Positions 56,687-64,000 of a stretch of 64,000 nt of DNA are shown here, piece after piece. The stretch is from Paracoccaceae bacterium. Lineage in GTDB: Bacteria > Pseudomonadota > Alphaproteobacteria > Rhodobacterales > Rhodobacteraceae. The number at the start of each line of letters is the position of its first letter. Within the stretch, counting starts at the first letter, position 1. The position numbers and the translations under genes were made by a program. The stretch is taken from positions 372,001 through 436,000 of the forward strand of contig JANSYL010000001.1 in the NCBI GenBank assembly GCA_024742455.1, given 5' to 3'. Below the pieces are notes generated by a model. The model saw only the letters and a list, made by a program, of their open reading frames with translations. It was not told the origin of the DNA and ran no database searches.

Positions 56687-56708
56687 GAGTATTTTTGGCA
56701 AGAAGAAG
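56687..56708. repeat. dispersed intergenic element, copy B
   Basis: After the xth stop, GCGCCGCC TTTTTTC is followed by GAGTATTTTTGGCAAGAAG (56687 on). It matches the purine tail of the elements at 14731 and 62652. Here the GC hairpin in front is shorter. Confidence 0.5.
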
Positions 56709-56777
56709 CCGGGGGGCTTGTCGGCCCCGGGCGTCGGCGGCAGGCTGCGAGTGGTATCGCAGACGGGAGATCGGCAC

Positions 56778-58082
56778 ATGGCAGACACGGCGGACGCGAT
56801 CATCATCGGCGCGGGCGTGATCGGGGCGGCGGTGGCCTACGAGTTGGCGAAATCGGGCTGGAAAACCCTGTCGCTCGACGCCCGCGGGGCGGCAGGGCAC
56901 GGATCGACGGCGGGGTCCTGCGCGATCATCCGGATGCATTATTCGACGCCCGAGGGCACCGCGATGGCCTGGGAGGGATACCATGACTGGGCGGGATGGC
57001 GGGACTACCTGGGCGCGCCCGAGGACGAGGCGCTGGCGGAATTCAGGGAGACCGGGTGCCTGGTGATGCGGACCGAGGCGAACGGGTACCTGGACAAGCA
57101 CATGGAGATGAGCGCGGCGCTGGATTGCCCGTTCGAGATCTGGTCGGCCGACCAGATCGCGGCGCGGCTACCGGTCTATGACCTGGCGCGTTTCGCTCCC
57201 GCCAAGCGGCAGGAGGAACCGGGCTTCGGTGAACCCACCGGGGGCCGGATCGAAGGCGCGGTGTTCTGGCCGAAGGCAGGGTATGTTACCGACCCGGCGC
57301 TGTCGGCGCAGAATATCGCCGCGGCCGCGATGCGCGCCGGTGCTGAATTCCGGTTCAATGCCGAGGTGGCGGAGATTGTGCAATCGAACGGGCGCGTGGC
57401 GGGGGTGAAACTGACCGATGGGACCGAGCTGAACGCGCCGGTCGTGGTCAACGTCGCGGGTCCTGCCAGCGCGCGGATCAACGCAATGGCGGGCGTGCTC
57501 GATGACATGACCATCGAAACGCGCCCCCTCAGGCAGGAGGTCGTGCACGTCCCCGCCCCCGAGGGGTTCGATTTCGAAACGCGGGGCATGATCGTGTCGG
57601 ACAGCGATATCGCCTGCTATTGCCGCCCCGAAAAGGGCAACAACATCCTGATCGGGTCCGAAGACCCGGAATGCGACACCCATCAATGGGTCGATGACCG
57701 CGACTGGAATCCCGATTTCACCGATCAGTGGACCACGCAGGCGCTGCGCTATGCGCAACGCGTGCCGAGCCTGGGCATCCCCAGCCGGATGCGCGGGGTG
57801 GTCGAGCTTTACGACGCCTCCACCGACTGGATCCCGATCTATGACAAATCCGCCCTGCCCGGGTTCTACATGGCCTGCGGGTCGAGCGGGAACCAGTACA
57901 AGAACGCGCCGGTGGCGGGGCGGCTGATGGCCGGGCTGATCGCCTATTGCGAGGGCGGGGCCGACCATGACAGCGATCCGATGACCTTCGGCCTCGGCCA
58001 TATCGGGCAGGAGATGAACGCCGGGTTCTTCTCGCGCAAGCGCGCGATCAACACGGCGTCCAGTTTTTCGGTTCTTGGTTAG
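56778..58082 (+). CDS. FAD-dependent amine/amino-acid oxidoreductase (DAO family)
   Basis: A 434-residue DAO-fold flavoenzyme. FAD-binding motif ADAIIIGAGVIGAAVAYELA is at the N-terminus, followed by GHGSTAGSCAIIRMHYSTPE, where the Ser/Cys region may hold covalent or non-covalent flavin; the C-terminal FAD-binding ATG motif is GFYMACGSSGNQYKNAPVAG. The family includes sarcosine oxidase, dimethylglycine dehydrogenase and D-amino-acid oxidases. It lies alone, 106 bases after xth and convergent with the MBL gene. The substrate is unknown; a methylated glycine is plausible for this group. Confidence 0.85.
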   Translation: MADTADAIIIGAGVIGAAVAYELAKSGWKTLSLDARGAAGHGSTAGSCAIIRMHYSTPEGTAMAWEGYHDWAGWRDYLGAPEDEALAEFRETGCLVMRTEANGYLDKHMEMSAALDCPFEIWSADQIAARLPVYDLARFAPAKRQEEPGFGEPTGGRIEGAVFWPKAGYVTDPALSAQNIAAAAMRAGAEFRFNAEVAEIVQSNGRVAGVKLTDGTELNAPVVVNVAGPASARINAMAGVLDDMTIETRPLRQEVVHVPAPEGFDFETRGMIVSDSDIACYCRPEKGNNILIGSEDPECDTHQWVDDRDWNPDFTDQWTTQALRYAQRVPSLGIPSRMRGVVELYDASTDWIPIYDKSALPGFYMACGSSGNQYKNAPVAGRLMAGLIAYCEGGADHDSDPMTFGLGHIGQEMNAGFFSRKRAINTASSFSVLG

Positions 58083-58089
58083 ACCGGGG

Positions 58090-58115
58090 GCCCACACCCG
58101 GTGACGGGTGTGGGC
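58090..58115. terminator. convergent hairpin between FAD oxidoreductase and MBL genes
   Basis: GCCCACACCCG (58090-58100), GTGA loop, CGGGTGTGGGC (58105-58115) is a perfect 11-bp stem 8 bases after one stop and 25 bases before the other. No T run on either side, so termination would need help from Rho or the stem itself. Confidence 0.65.
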
Positions 58116-58139
58116 AAAGGCGTCGAAGGGTTCGGCGGC

Positions 58140-59024
58140 CTAAAGGCGATTGACCGGCACCTTCAGCATCGGGATGCCGTCCTTGTCGGTGGGCACCACG
58201 CCCGCGCGCATGTTCACCTGCAGCGAGGGCACGATCAGCTTGGGCATGTCGAGCTGCGCATCGCGTTCGGTGCGGAACTTGATGAACTCCTCGCGCGTCT
58301 TGCCCTCACCCACATGGATGTTTTTCGCCTTCTGCTCGCCCACCGTGGTTTCCCAGGCAATCTCACGCCCGCCGGGGCCGTAATCATGGCACATGAAAAG
58401 CCGCATATCCCCAGGCAGGCTGAGCACGCGCTGGATGGAATCATAGAGCGTGCCGGCATCGCCGCCGGGGAAATCGGCGCGCGCCGATCCGCCATCAGGC
58501 ATGAAGAGCGTATCACCGACGAAAGCCGCATCGCCCATCACATGCACCATGCAGGCGGGGGTGTGGCCGGGCGTGTCAAAGGCGAAACACGTCATCCCGC
58601 CCACCTGGTATGTGTCGCCGTCCTTGAACAGCGCATCGAACTGGCTGCCGTCACGCTGGAATTCGGTGCCTTCGTTGAAAACCTTGCCGAAGGTGTCCTG
58701 CACCACGGTGATATTGGCGCCGACACCGATCTTGCCGCCCAGACGCTCCTGGATATACGGCGCGCCGGACAGGTGATCGGCATGGACATGGGTTTCGATC
58801 AGCCATTCCAGTTTCAGCCCCTGGTCCTCGATATAGGCGATGACCTGGTCGGCGCTGTCATAGGTGATGCGCCCTGCGGCATATTCGATATCCATCACGC
58901 TGTCGATCACGGCACAGGCGTCGCTGCCCGGATCCTTGACCACATAGGTAATGGTGTTGGTGGCTTCGTCGAAAAAGCCCTTCACGTCGGGGCGGATGTC
59001 CATCCGCACGGGAAAATCGGACAT
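58140..59024 (-). CDS. MBL-fold hydrolase, persulfide dioxygenase-like
   Basis: A 294-residue metallo-beta-lactamase-fold protein. The metal motif is LIETHVHADHLSGAPY (HxHxDH), with AFDTPGHTPACMVHVMGD and FMCHDYGPGG completing the ligands. This form resembles ETHE1/Blh persulfide dioxygenases that oxidise glutathione persulfide to sulfite. It is last in an operon with the YeeE/YedE half-transporters (PmpB- and PmpA-like) 18 bases upstream, which supports sulfane-sulfur handling. Confidence 0.87.
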   Translation of the reverse strand: MSDFPVRMDIRPDVKGFFDEATNTITYVVKDPGSDACAVIDSVMDIEYAAGRITYDSADQVIAYIEDQGLKLEWLIETHVHADHLSGAPYIQERLGGKIGVGANITVVQDTFGKVFNEGTEFQRDGSQFDALFKDGDTYQVGGMTCFAFDTPGHTPACMVHVMGDAAFVGDTLFMPDGGSARADFPGGDAGTLYDSIQRVLSLPGDMRLFMCHDYGPGGREIAWETTVGEQKAKNIHVGEGKTREEFIKFRTERDAQLDMPKLIVPSLQVNMRAGVVPTDKDGIPMLKVPVNRL

Positions 59025-59042
59025 GGACCTGTCTCCTTTTCG

Positions 59043-59477
59043 TTACGCGCCGCTCGGGGCGGGTGTCGGACGGGATTTGATGAAGCGGGCCAGCGCCAGC
59101 CCGGCGATCAGCGCGGCGGTGAAGATCAGGACCTCGGACCGGCCGGTGCCAAGCGCGGGAAGCGCACCGCCGGGGCAGAACCCGGCAATACCCCAGCCCA
59201 CGCCGAAGACGGCCGAGCCGCCGATCAGGCGGGCGTCGAGATCGCGCGCTGTGGGCAGGGAGAAGTTGCCTTCGAACAGCGGGCGGGTGCCGCGCAACAC
59301 GATCCGGTAGCCGATCGCGGTGACGGCCAGCGCGCTGCCCATCACGAAGGCGAGGCTGGGGTCCCAGCTGCCCGCGACATCGAAGAAGTTCAGGACCTTG
59401 GCCGGGTTCGACATGCCCGAGATCACGATGCCGAGGCCGAAGACGACCCCGATAAGATAGGTGACGACAAGATGCAT
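59043..59477 (-). CDS. YeeE/YedE half-transporter, PmpB-like (DUF6691)
   Basis: A 144-residue membrane protein with four hydrophobic helices (HLVVTYLIGVVFGLGIVISG at the start; VLIFTAALIAGLALARFI near the end). The conserved cysteine motif GWGIAGFCPGGALPALG marks the YedE family, thought to take up thiosulfate or sulfane sulfur. The C-terminus ends SRPTPAPSGA. Four bases separate it from the PmpA-like partner, and the two halves are expected to work as a pair. Confidence 0.88.
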   Translation of the reverse strand: MHLVVTYLIGVVFGLGIVISGMSNPAKVLNFFDVAGSWDPSLAFVMGSALAVTAIGYRIVLRGTRPLFEGNFSLPTARDLDARLIGGSAVFGVGWGIAGFCPGGALPALGTGRSEVLIFTAALIAGLALARFIKSRPTPAPSGA

Positions 59478-59481
59478 GGTC

Positions 59482-59913
59482 TTACCCTCCGATCACGTGG
59501 CGGATGACGAAAACGGTGACACCGGTCGCGGCCATGAAGCTGAGCGTGGCCACGATCGACCGCGGGCTGAGCCGGGCCATGCCGCAAACGCCGTGCCCCG
59601 AGGTGCAGCCGCCGCCATAGCTGACGCCAAGGCCGACAAGCAGGCCGCCCGCGATCAGCATCGGGGTCGAGACCGGCACCTGGACCGGGGGCATCGCGCC
59701 GGTTGCCAGCAGGTAAAGGGCGGGCGCCGTGACCATGCCCAGGACCAGCGCCGCGCGCCACATGAAGGCGTCGCGGTTTTCGGGCCAGATCAGACCGGCC
59801 ATGACACCGGTGGCCCCCATGATGCGGCCACGCGCCCACATCAGAAGAACAGCAGACAGGCCGATCAGCGACCCGCCGATCAGGGCCTGGATCGGGGTGA
59901 AGGCGGTTTCCAT
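59482..59913 (-). CDS. YeeE/YedE half-transporter, PmpA-like
   Basis: A 143-residue membrane protein with helices from PIQALIGGSLIGLSAVLLMW to VATLSFMAATGVTVFVIRHV. The thiol motif GVSYGGGCTSGHGVCGMARL holds the conserved Cys-Thr-Ser-Gly-His. I start at the ATG at 59913 (METAFTPIQALIG). It is the first gene of the pair with PmpB-like. The 177-base gap upstream to the regulator probably carries the operon promoter. Confidence 0.88.
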   Translation of the reverse strand: METAFTPIQALIGGSLIGLSAVLLMWARGRIMGATGVMAGLIWPENRDAFMWRAALVLGMVTAPALYLLATGAMPPVQVPVSTPMLIAGGLLVGLGVSYGGGCTSGHGVCGMARLSPRSIVATLSFMAATGVTVFVIRHVIGG

Positions 59914-60090
59914 CAGCCAGCCCCCCCGGTTCGGGCAGTAAAACGATACAACATGACAAACGACCTCCAGATGATTCCTGTTCGCCACACGTCCTTAACG
60001 ACGCGGCGCGGCGGGTTCGGTGACATGGTCACAAAGCAAGCGTCGGCCGCCAGAGGACGCGGTGCCTCAGTCCCGGGGCCGTCAGACACC

Positions 60091-60756
60091 TCAGTCAGGG
60101 GCCTCGGCATGGGCTGTCAGGGCTGCGATATCGGACAGGGTGATCTGGCCGCGGGTCATCGAAATCCACCCCCGGCGCTGGAACTCGGCCAGCTGACGCG
60201 AGACGACCTCGCGCGCGGTGCCAAGCTCGGCGGCCAGTTGCGCATGCGTTGACATGAGCGTGCCATTCTCGGCCAGCGCCAGAAGCTTTTCGGCCAGCCG
60301 CACATCCATCCGCCGGAACGCTATATCGTCGATCACCTGGAACAGGTCGGTGATCCGCCGGGCATAGGCTGACAGGACCATGGTGCGGAACGCCTCGGAC
60401 CCGGCGATGGCGGCGTCGAAGGCGGCGCGCGGGATCGCGGCGGCCTCGATATCGGTTTCGGCGATGCCCTCGGCGGCATGGTCTTCATAGGCCAAGAGGA
60501 AGGCGTTGGTCATCACGCAGCTGTCGCCGCCCGAAACACGGTAAAGCACCACCTCGCGCCCGCTTTCGGACAGGTGCTGCACCCGGACGGTGCCGGAAAT
60601 CAGCATCAGCAGCCGGTCGGTCGCCTCGCCCGCGCCGAAGATGCGCGACCCCTTGGGCAGGTGCACGATGCGCGCCTTTTCGGTCAGCGCGGTCCGCACC
60701 TCGGGGTCGAGCGCGGCAAAGCCGGGAAACTGATCTGTCCAGGACCCATCGGGCAT
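60091..60756 (-). CDS. Crp/Fnr-family regulator with a single cysteine
   Basis: A 221-residue regulator: cyclic-nucleotide-like beta barrel at residues 20-130, a long dimer helix, and a C-terminal winged helix with STHAQLAAELGTAREVVSRQ and LAEFQRRGWI. It lacks the N-terminal cysteine cluster of Fnr and shows no cAMP-binding motif. Its only cysteine is Cys80 in RVSGGDSCVMTNAF, at the turn where CRP binds cAMP. Located directly upstream of the sulfur operon on the same strand, it is the likely regulator; sensing sulfide or persulfide with Cys80 is an inference. Confidence 0.88.
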   Translation of the reverse strand: MPDGSWTDQFPGFAALDPEVRTALTEKARIVHLPKGSRIFGAGEATDRLLMLISGTVRVQHLSESGREVVLYRVSGGDSCVMTNAFLLAYEDHAAEGIAETDIEAAAIPRAAFDAAIAGSEAFRTMVLSAYARRITDLFQVIDDIAFRRMDVRLAEKLLALAENGTLMSTHAQLAAELGTAREVVSRQLAEFQRRGWISMTRGQITLSDIAALTAHAEAPD

Positions 60757-60941
60757 TGCGGTCTCCGTTGATGGCGAGACAGCACAATGGGTCGCCAGGG
60801 CGGCGGGTTCAAGCCACCTGCTGTCGCTGCGTCAGTGGGCGGCGGGCGCGCGTCAGGCTGGACTTTCCAGAAAACCCCCATAGGCTGGCGCTCAGCGTCC
60901 GCTCAGGCCGCACAAAATCACCAATCAGGGAGCCATTCCTC

Positions 60942-62531
60942 ATGACGATGCGACTAGCCACGTTCGGCGCAGCGCTTCTGGCGACGACCGCCTTGACGGT
61001 CAGCGCGGCCTCGGCCGAAACCTTGCGCTGGGCCCGGGCCTCCGAGGCCCTCACCCTCGACCCCCATTCCCAGAACGAGGGGCCGACCACGACGCTGATG
61101 CACCAGATCTACGAGCCGCTGATCGTGCGCAACATGGAAGGCGGGCTGGAACCGGGCCTGGCCACGTCCTGGGAGCCGTCGTCGAGCGACCCGAATGTCT
61201 GGGTCTTCCAGATCCGCGAAGGCGTCACCTTCCACGAGGGCCAGGCCTTCGATGCCGAGGACGTGGTGTTCTCGCTGAACCGCGCGCTTTCCGAAGCCTC
61301 GGATTTCAAGGAATTGCTGACCGGTGTGACCGAGGTCCGCGCCGCGGGTGATTTCACCGTCGAGGTGGTCACCGACGGGCCGAACCCGCTTTTGCCCAAC
61401 AACCTGACCAACATCATGATGCTGGATGCCGGCTGGGCCGCCGAGAACAATACCGAGGAAGTGCAGGATTACGCCGCAGGCGAAGATACCTATGCCGCGC
61501 GCAACGCCAATGGCACCGGGCCCTTCGTGCTGCAGTCGCGCACGGCGGACGTGGAAACCGTGATGACCCAGAACCCCGATTACTGGGGCATCGGCGAGTT
61601 TCCGATGGACATCACCGAAATCATCTTCACCCCGATCCAGAACCCCGCCACCCGGGTGGCCGCGCTTCTGACCGGTGAGGTCGATTTCATCCAGGACGTG
61701 CCGGTGCAGGACCTGGAACGCGTGGACGGCGCCGACGGCATCGGCCTGGCCACCGCGCCGCAGAACCGGGTGATCTTCTTCGGGATGAACGTGGGTGACG
61801 AGGACCTGACACTGGACAATGTCGAGGGCGCCAACCCCTTCGCCGATGTCCGCGTGCGCCGGGCGATGGATATCGCCATCAACCGCGAAGCGATCCAGCA
61901 GGTCGTGATGCGCGGCCAGTCAGCGCCCGCGGGCGTGATCTCGCCCCCGCCGGTCAATGGCTGGACGCCGGAACTGGACGAATACCCCGCCTATGATGTC
62001 GAGGCCGCCCGCGCCCTGATGGAAGAGGCCGGGTATGGCGACGGGTTCTCGGTCCAGCTCGACTGCCCCAATGACCGCTACATCAACGACGAGGCGATCT
62101 GCCAGGCGGTCGTGGGCATGCTGGCCCAGATCGGCATCGACGTGAACCTGTCGGCCCTGCCGCGGGCTCAGCATTTCCCGCTGATCTCGAATTTCGAGAC
62201 GGATTTCTACATGCTGGGCTGGGGCGTTCCGACCTATGATGCGGAATACATCTTCAATTTCCTCTACCATACCCAGACCGAAAACCGCGGGTCCTGGAAC
62301 GGCACGCGCTATTCGAACCCGGAAATGGACGAGATGATCGCGTCGCTGACCTCGAACACCGATCTCGATGCGCGCAACGGTACCATCGCGGCGCTGTTCG
62401 AGATGGCCGAGGAAGAGGTGATCTATCTGCCGGTTCACAACCAGGTGCTGAACTGGGGCATCTCGGATGCCTGGAGCACCGTGGTGGATGCCGATGACCA
62501 GGTGAAGTTCAAGTATTTCGAGCTGAACTGA
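60942..62531 (+). CDS. ABC transporter substrate-binding protein, family 5 (peptide/opine type)
   Basis: A 529-residue periplasmic solute-binding protein with a signal peptide cleaved after Ala-Ser-Ala (residue 25). Family 5 marks are LRWARASEALTLDPHSQNEG, MEGGLEPGLATSWEPSSSDP, GVTFHEGQAFDAEDVVFSLN and the late INREAIQQVVMRGQSAPA. These bind peptides, nickel, glutathione or opines. The permease gene of the same transporter starts at 63767, but a glutathionyl-hydroquinone reductase gene intervenes. A strong terminator follows the stop, so the rest of the transporter may be read from a second promoter. Confidence 0.92.
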   Translation: MTMRLATFGAALLATTALTVSAASAETLRWARASEALTLDPHSQNEGPTTTLMHQIYEPLIVRNMEGGLEPGLATSWEPSSSDPNVWVFQIREGVTFHEGQAFDAEDVVFSLNRALSEASDFKELLTGVTEVRAAGDFTVEVVTDGPNPLLPNNLTNIMMLDAGWAAENNTEEVQDYAAGEDTYAARNANGTGPFVLQSRTADVETVMTQNPDYWGIGEFPMDITEIIFTPIQNPATRVAALLTGEVDFIQDVPVQDLERVDGADGIGLATAPQNRVIFFGMNVGDEDLTLDNVEGANPFADVRVRRAMDIAINREAIQQVVMRGQSAPAGVISPPPVNGWTPELDEYPAYDVEAARALMEEAGYGDGFSVQLDCPNDRYINDEAICQAVVGMLAQIGIDVNLSALPRAQHFPLISNFETDFYMLGWGVPTYDAEYIFNFLYHTQTENRGSWNGTRYSNPEMDEMIASLTSNTDLDARNGTIAALFEMAEEEVIYLPVHNQVLNWGISDAWSTVVDADDQVKFKYFELN

Positions 62532-62554
62532 TCGGGTCGTCTTCGATCACAATG

Positions 62555-62586
62555 AAGGGCCGCGCCGCATCGCGCGGCCCTTTTTT
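62555..62586 (+). terminator. terminator after the substrate-binding protein gene
   Basis: GGGCCGCGC (62557-62565), CGCATC loop, GCGCGGCCC (62572-62580), then TTTTTT (62581-62586): a strong intrinsic terminator 25 bases after the stop. It would lower expression of the downstream permease relative to the binding protein. Confidence 0.88.
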
Positions 62587-62651
62587 CGTCGCGGAGTTTG
62601 CTGGAGGGCAGGGTCATGTGCCTGCCAGCGGCCCGCCCGGTGGCGGGCGGC

Positions 62652-62690
62652 GGACGCCTCCGGCGGGGAGGTATTTGCAAAGCAAAGAGG
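62652..62690. repeat. dispersed intergenic element, copy C
   Basis: GGACGCCTCCGGCGGG is followed by GAGGTATTTGCAAAGCAAAG (62668 on), the same layout as the elements at 14731 and 56687. It lies between the terminator and the glutathionyl-hydroquinone reductase gene. Confidence 0.5.
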
Positions 62691-62779
62691 GGCGGGACGC
62701 GGTGCCCGGATTGGCAGGCAGCCAACGCGCGTTCACCTTAGTGGCCGTTTACCTTGATGGCATGTGACGGGAGCGGGCG

Positions 62780-63718
62780 ATGGGCGTGATGATCGACGGT
62801 GTCTTTCATGCCGAGGATCCGGGGCCGGACACGGCACTGGACGGGCAGTTCCGGCGTGCGACGTCGACCATCCGGCACTGGATTTCCGCCGACGGATCGA
62901 CCGGGTTTCCGGCCGAGGCCGGACGCTATCACCTTTATGCGGCGTGGAACTGTCCCTGGGCCCACCGGGTGCTCATGATGCGGGTGGTGAAAGGGCTGGA
63001 GACAGCGATCGGCGTGTCCTATGCCCGGCCCCGGCGCACCGATCAGGGCTGGGTGTTCGATGCGGCCGGGGATCATGCCGATGCGTTGATGGGGGCGCGC
63101 GCGCTGCACGAGGTCTATGCGCGTGAGCCGGACCCCTATACCGGGCGCATCACCGTGCCCCTGCTGTGGGACAGGATCGCAGGGCGCGCGGTGTCGAACG
63201 AAAGCGCCGACCTGGTGCGGATGCTGAACGACGCCTTTCCCGGCCCCGACCTGGCGCCCGCTGACCTGCGGGGTGACATCGACGCCTGGAACACCCGCAT
63301 CTATCGCGAGGTGAACAACGGTGTGTACCGCGCGGGCTTTGCCCGGACGCAGGAGGCCTATGACGGCGCGGTTGCGGAGGTCTTTGCCGCGTTGGACGGG
63401 ATCGAGGCGCATCTGGCGACCCATCGCTATCTCTGCGGTGACCGCTTCACCGAGGCGGACCTGCGGCTGTTTCCCACGCTGGCGCGGTTCGACGTCGCCT
63501 ATCACTATGCCTTCAAGTGCAATATCCGGAGGCTCAGCGATTATCCGCACCTCTGGGCCTTTGCGCGCGAGATCTACCAGATGCCGGGGATTGCAGGGAC
63601 CGTTGCCTTTGACATCTACAAGCAGGGCTATTTCTCGCCCTCCGAGCTGCGCAACCCGTTGGGGATCGTGCCGGCGGGACCAATGATCGACTGGACGCTG
63701 CCACATGGTCGGGGGTAG
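62780..63718 (+). CDS. glutathionyl-hydroquinone reductase (GST Xi class)
   Basis: A 312-residue GST-fold enzyme that reduces glutathionyl-hydroquinones. The catalytic Cys58 is in YAAWNCPWAHRVLMM, and the C-terminal half has YREVNNGVYRAGFARTQEAY, typical of YqjG/PcpF-type proteins. CGGGAGCGGGCG precedes the ATG at 62780. It lies between a binding protein and its permease without an obvious functional link; it ends 48 bases before the permease. Confidence 0.92.
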   Translation: MGVMIDGVFHAEDPGPDTALDGQFRRATSTIRHWISADGSTGFPAEAGRYHLYAAWNCPWAHRVLMMRVVKGLETAIGVSYARPRRTDQGWVFDAAGDHADALMGARALHEVYAREPDPYTGRITVPLLWDRIAGRAVSNESADLVRMLNDAFPGPDLAPADLRGDIDAWNTRIYREVNNGVYRAGFARTQEAYDGAVAEVFAALDGIEAHLATHRYLCGDRFTEADLRLFPTLARFDVAYHYAFKCNIRRLSDYPHLWAFAREIYQMPGIAGTVAFDIYKQGYFSPSELRNPLGIVPAGPMIDWTLPHGRG

Positions 63719-63766
63719 ACCCGGCAGATCGGGCCGGGCGAGAGCGGGTCGCGAAGGGGATCTTGG

Positions 63767-64000
63767 ATGCTGAACTATATCCTGAGGCGGGTGCTGCAAT
63801 CGGTGCTGGTGCTGCTGGTCGTGGGGCTGGTGGCCTTTGCGATGTTCCGCTTCGTGGGCGATCCGGTCGAGACCATGCTGGGCCAGGAACGCACCGTCGG
63901 CGATATCGAACGGCTGCGGGAGCAGCTGGGACTGAACAAGCCCTTCTTCATCCAGTACTGGGAGTTCCTGGTGCGGGCCGTCCAGGGCGACCTGGGTATT
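63767..64000 (+). CDS. ABC transporter permease, DppB/OppB type, 5' part
   Basis: The first 78 residues of a permease cut by the window end. MLNYILRRVLQSVLVLLVVG is the first membrane helix, followed by the periplasmic FRFVGDPVETMLGQ and the motif QLGLNKPFFIQYWEFLVRAV ending with GDLG, typical of DppB-like inner-membrane permeases. GAAGGGGAT precedes the ATG at 63767. It most likely belongs with the binding protein at 60942. Confidence 0.92.
   Translation, partial: MLNYILRRVLQSVLVLLVVGLVAFAMFRFVGDPVETMLGQERTVGDIERLREQLGLNKPFFIQYWEFLVRAVQGDLGI

Overview
The window is about 64 kb of high-GC chromosomal DNA with tightly packed genes, very many overlapping stop/start pairs (GTGA, ATGA) and strong GC bias at third codon positions. 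Gene content and order (dgt | erpA-xth, argS-SPOR-nagZ-scpA-scpB, nnr-glnB-glnA, accB-accC-aat with mlaD/NDUFA12, acs next to a ScfR-type regulator, SoeXA-free but PmpA/PmpB-type sulfur genes) point to an alphaproteobacterium of the Rhodobacterales (Roseobacter/Paracoccus/Rhodobacter relatives). That assignment rests on gene order and protein character, not on a database search. No rRNA, tRNA, CRISPR array, insertion sequence or prophage was seen.

Layout. 1-3.5 kb: end of a DUF2927 gene, a small secreted protein, then an SPFH-GYF protein and a double zinc-ribbon membrane protein that resemble the Bacillus YdjI/YdjG pair. 3.5-4.8 kb: sugar kinase and D-aminoacyl-tRNA deacylase. 4.9-8.9 kb: a four-gene operon of circularly permuted ATP-grasp ligase, alpha-E protein, transglutaminase and the proteasome-like protease Anbu. 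8.9-10.6 kb: flavin monooxygenase and a zinc-less DksA. 10.8-14.7 kb: MoxR ATPase, DUF2927 lipoprotein, small membrane protein, VWA protein. 14.8-20.6 kb: cytochrome P450, M48 peptidase, PIN protein overlapping an RlmI-like methyltransferase, lipoprotein, a lone FliM-like protein. 20.7-27.6 kb: acetate module, with an operon of ScfR-type regulator, receiver-only response regulator, 2-TM protein and symporter-kinase, divergent from acs.

27.7-44.7 kb: two small ORFans, a DapA-family lyase, lipoprotein, PLP aminotransferase, accB-accC (fatty acid synthesis), aat, a HlyC-like acyltransferase with an altered active site, DUF2155/MlaD/NDUFA12, lipoprotein, metY preceded by a long ribosome-site-sequestering hairpin, a 959-residue single-pass protein with secretion/pilus-like ends, mgtE, guanine deaminase, VOC protein. 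44.7-58 kb: nnr, glnB-glnA (nitrogen), a 54-residue protein, scpB-scpA-nagZ-SPOR-argS (chromosome segregation, wall recycling, translation), dgt, erpA, xth, FAD oxidoreductase. 58-64 kb: persulfide-type MBL hydrolase with two YeeE/PmpAB half-transporters and a single-cysteine Crp/Fnr regulator, then a peptide-type ABC binding protein, glutathionyl-hydroquinone reductase and the start of an ABC permease.

The strongest candidates for little-described biology are the Anbu ligase/protease operon, the SPFH/zinc-ribbon pair, the receiver-only acetate-sensing operon, the metY leader hairpin, the His-less HlyC homologue and the 959-residue envelope protein.
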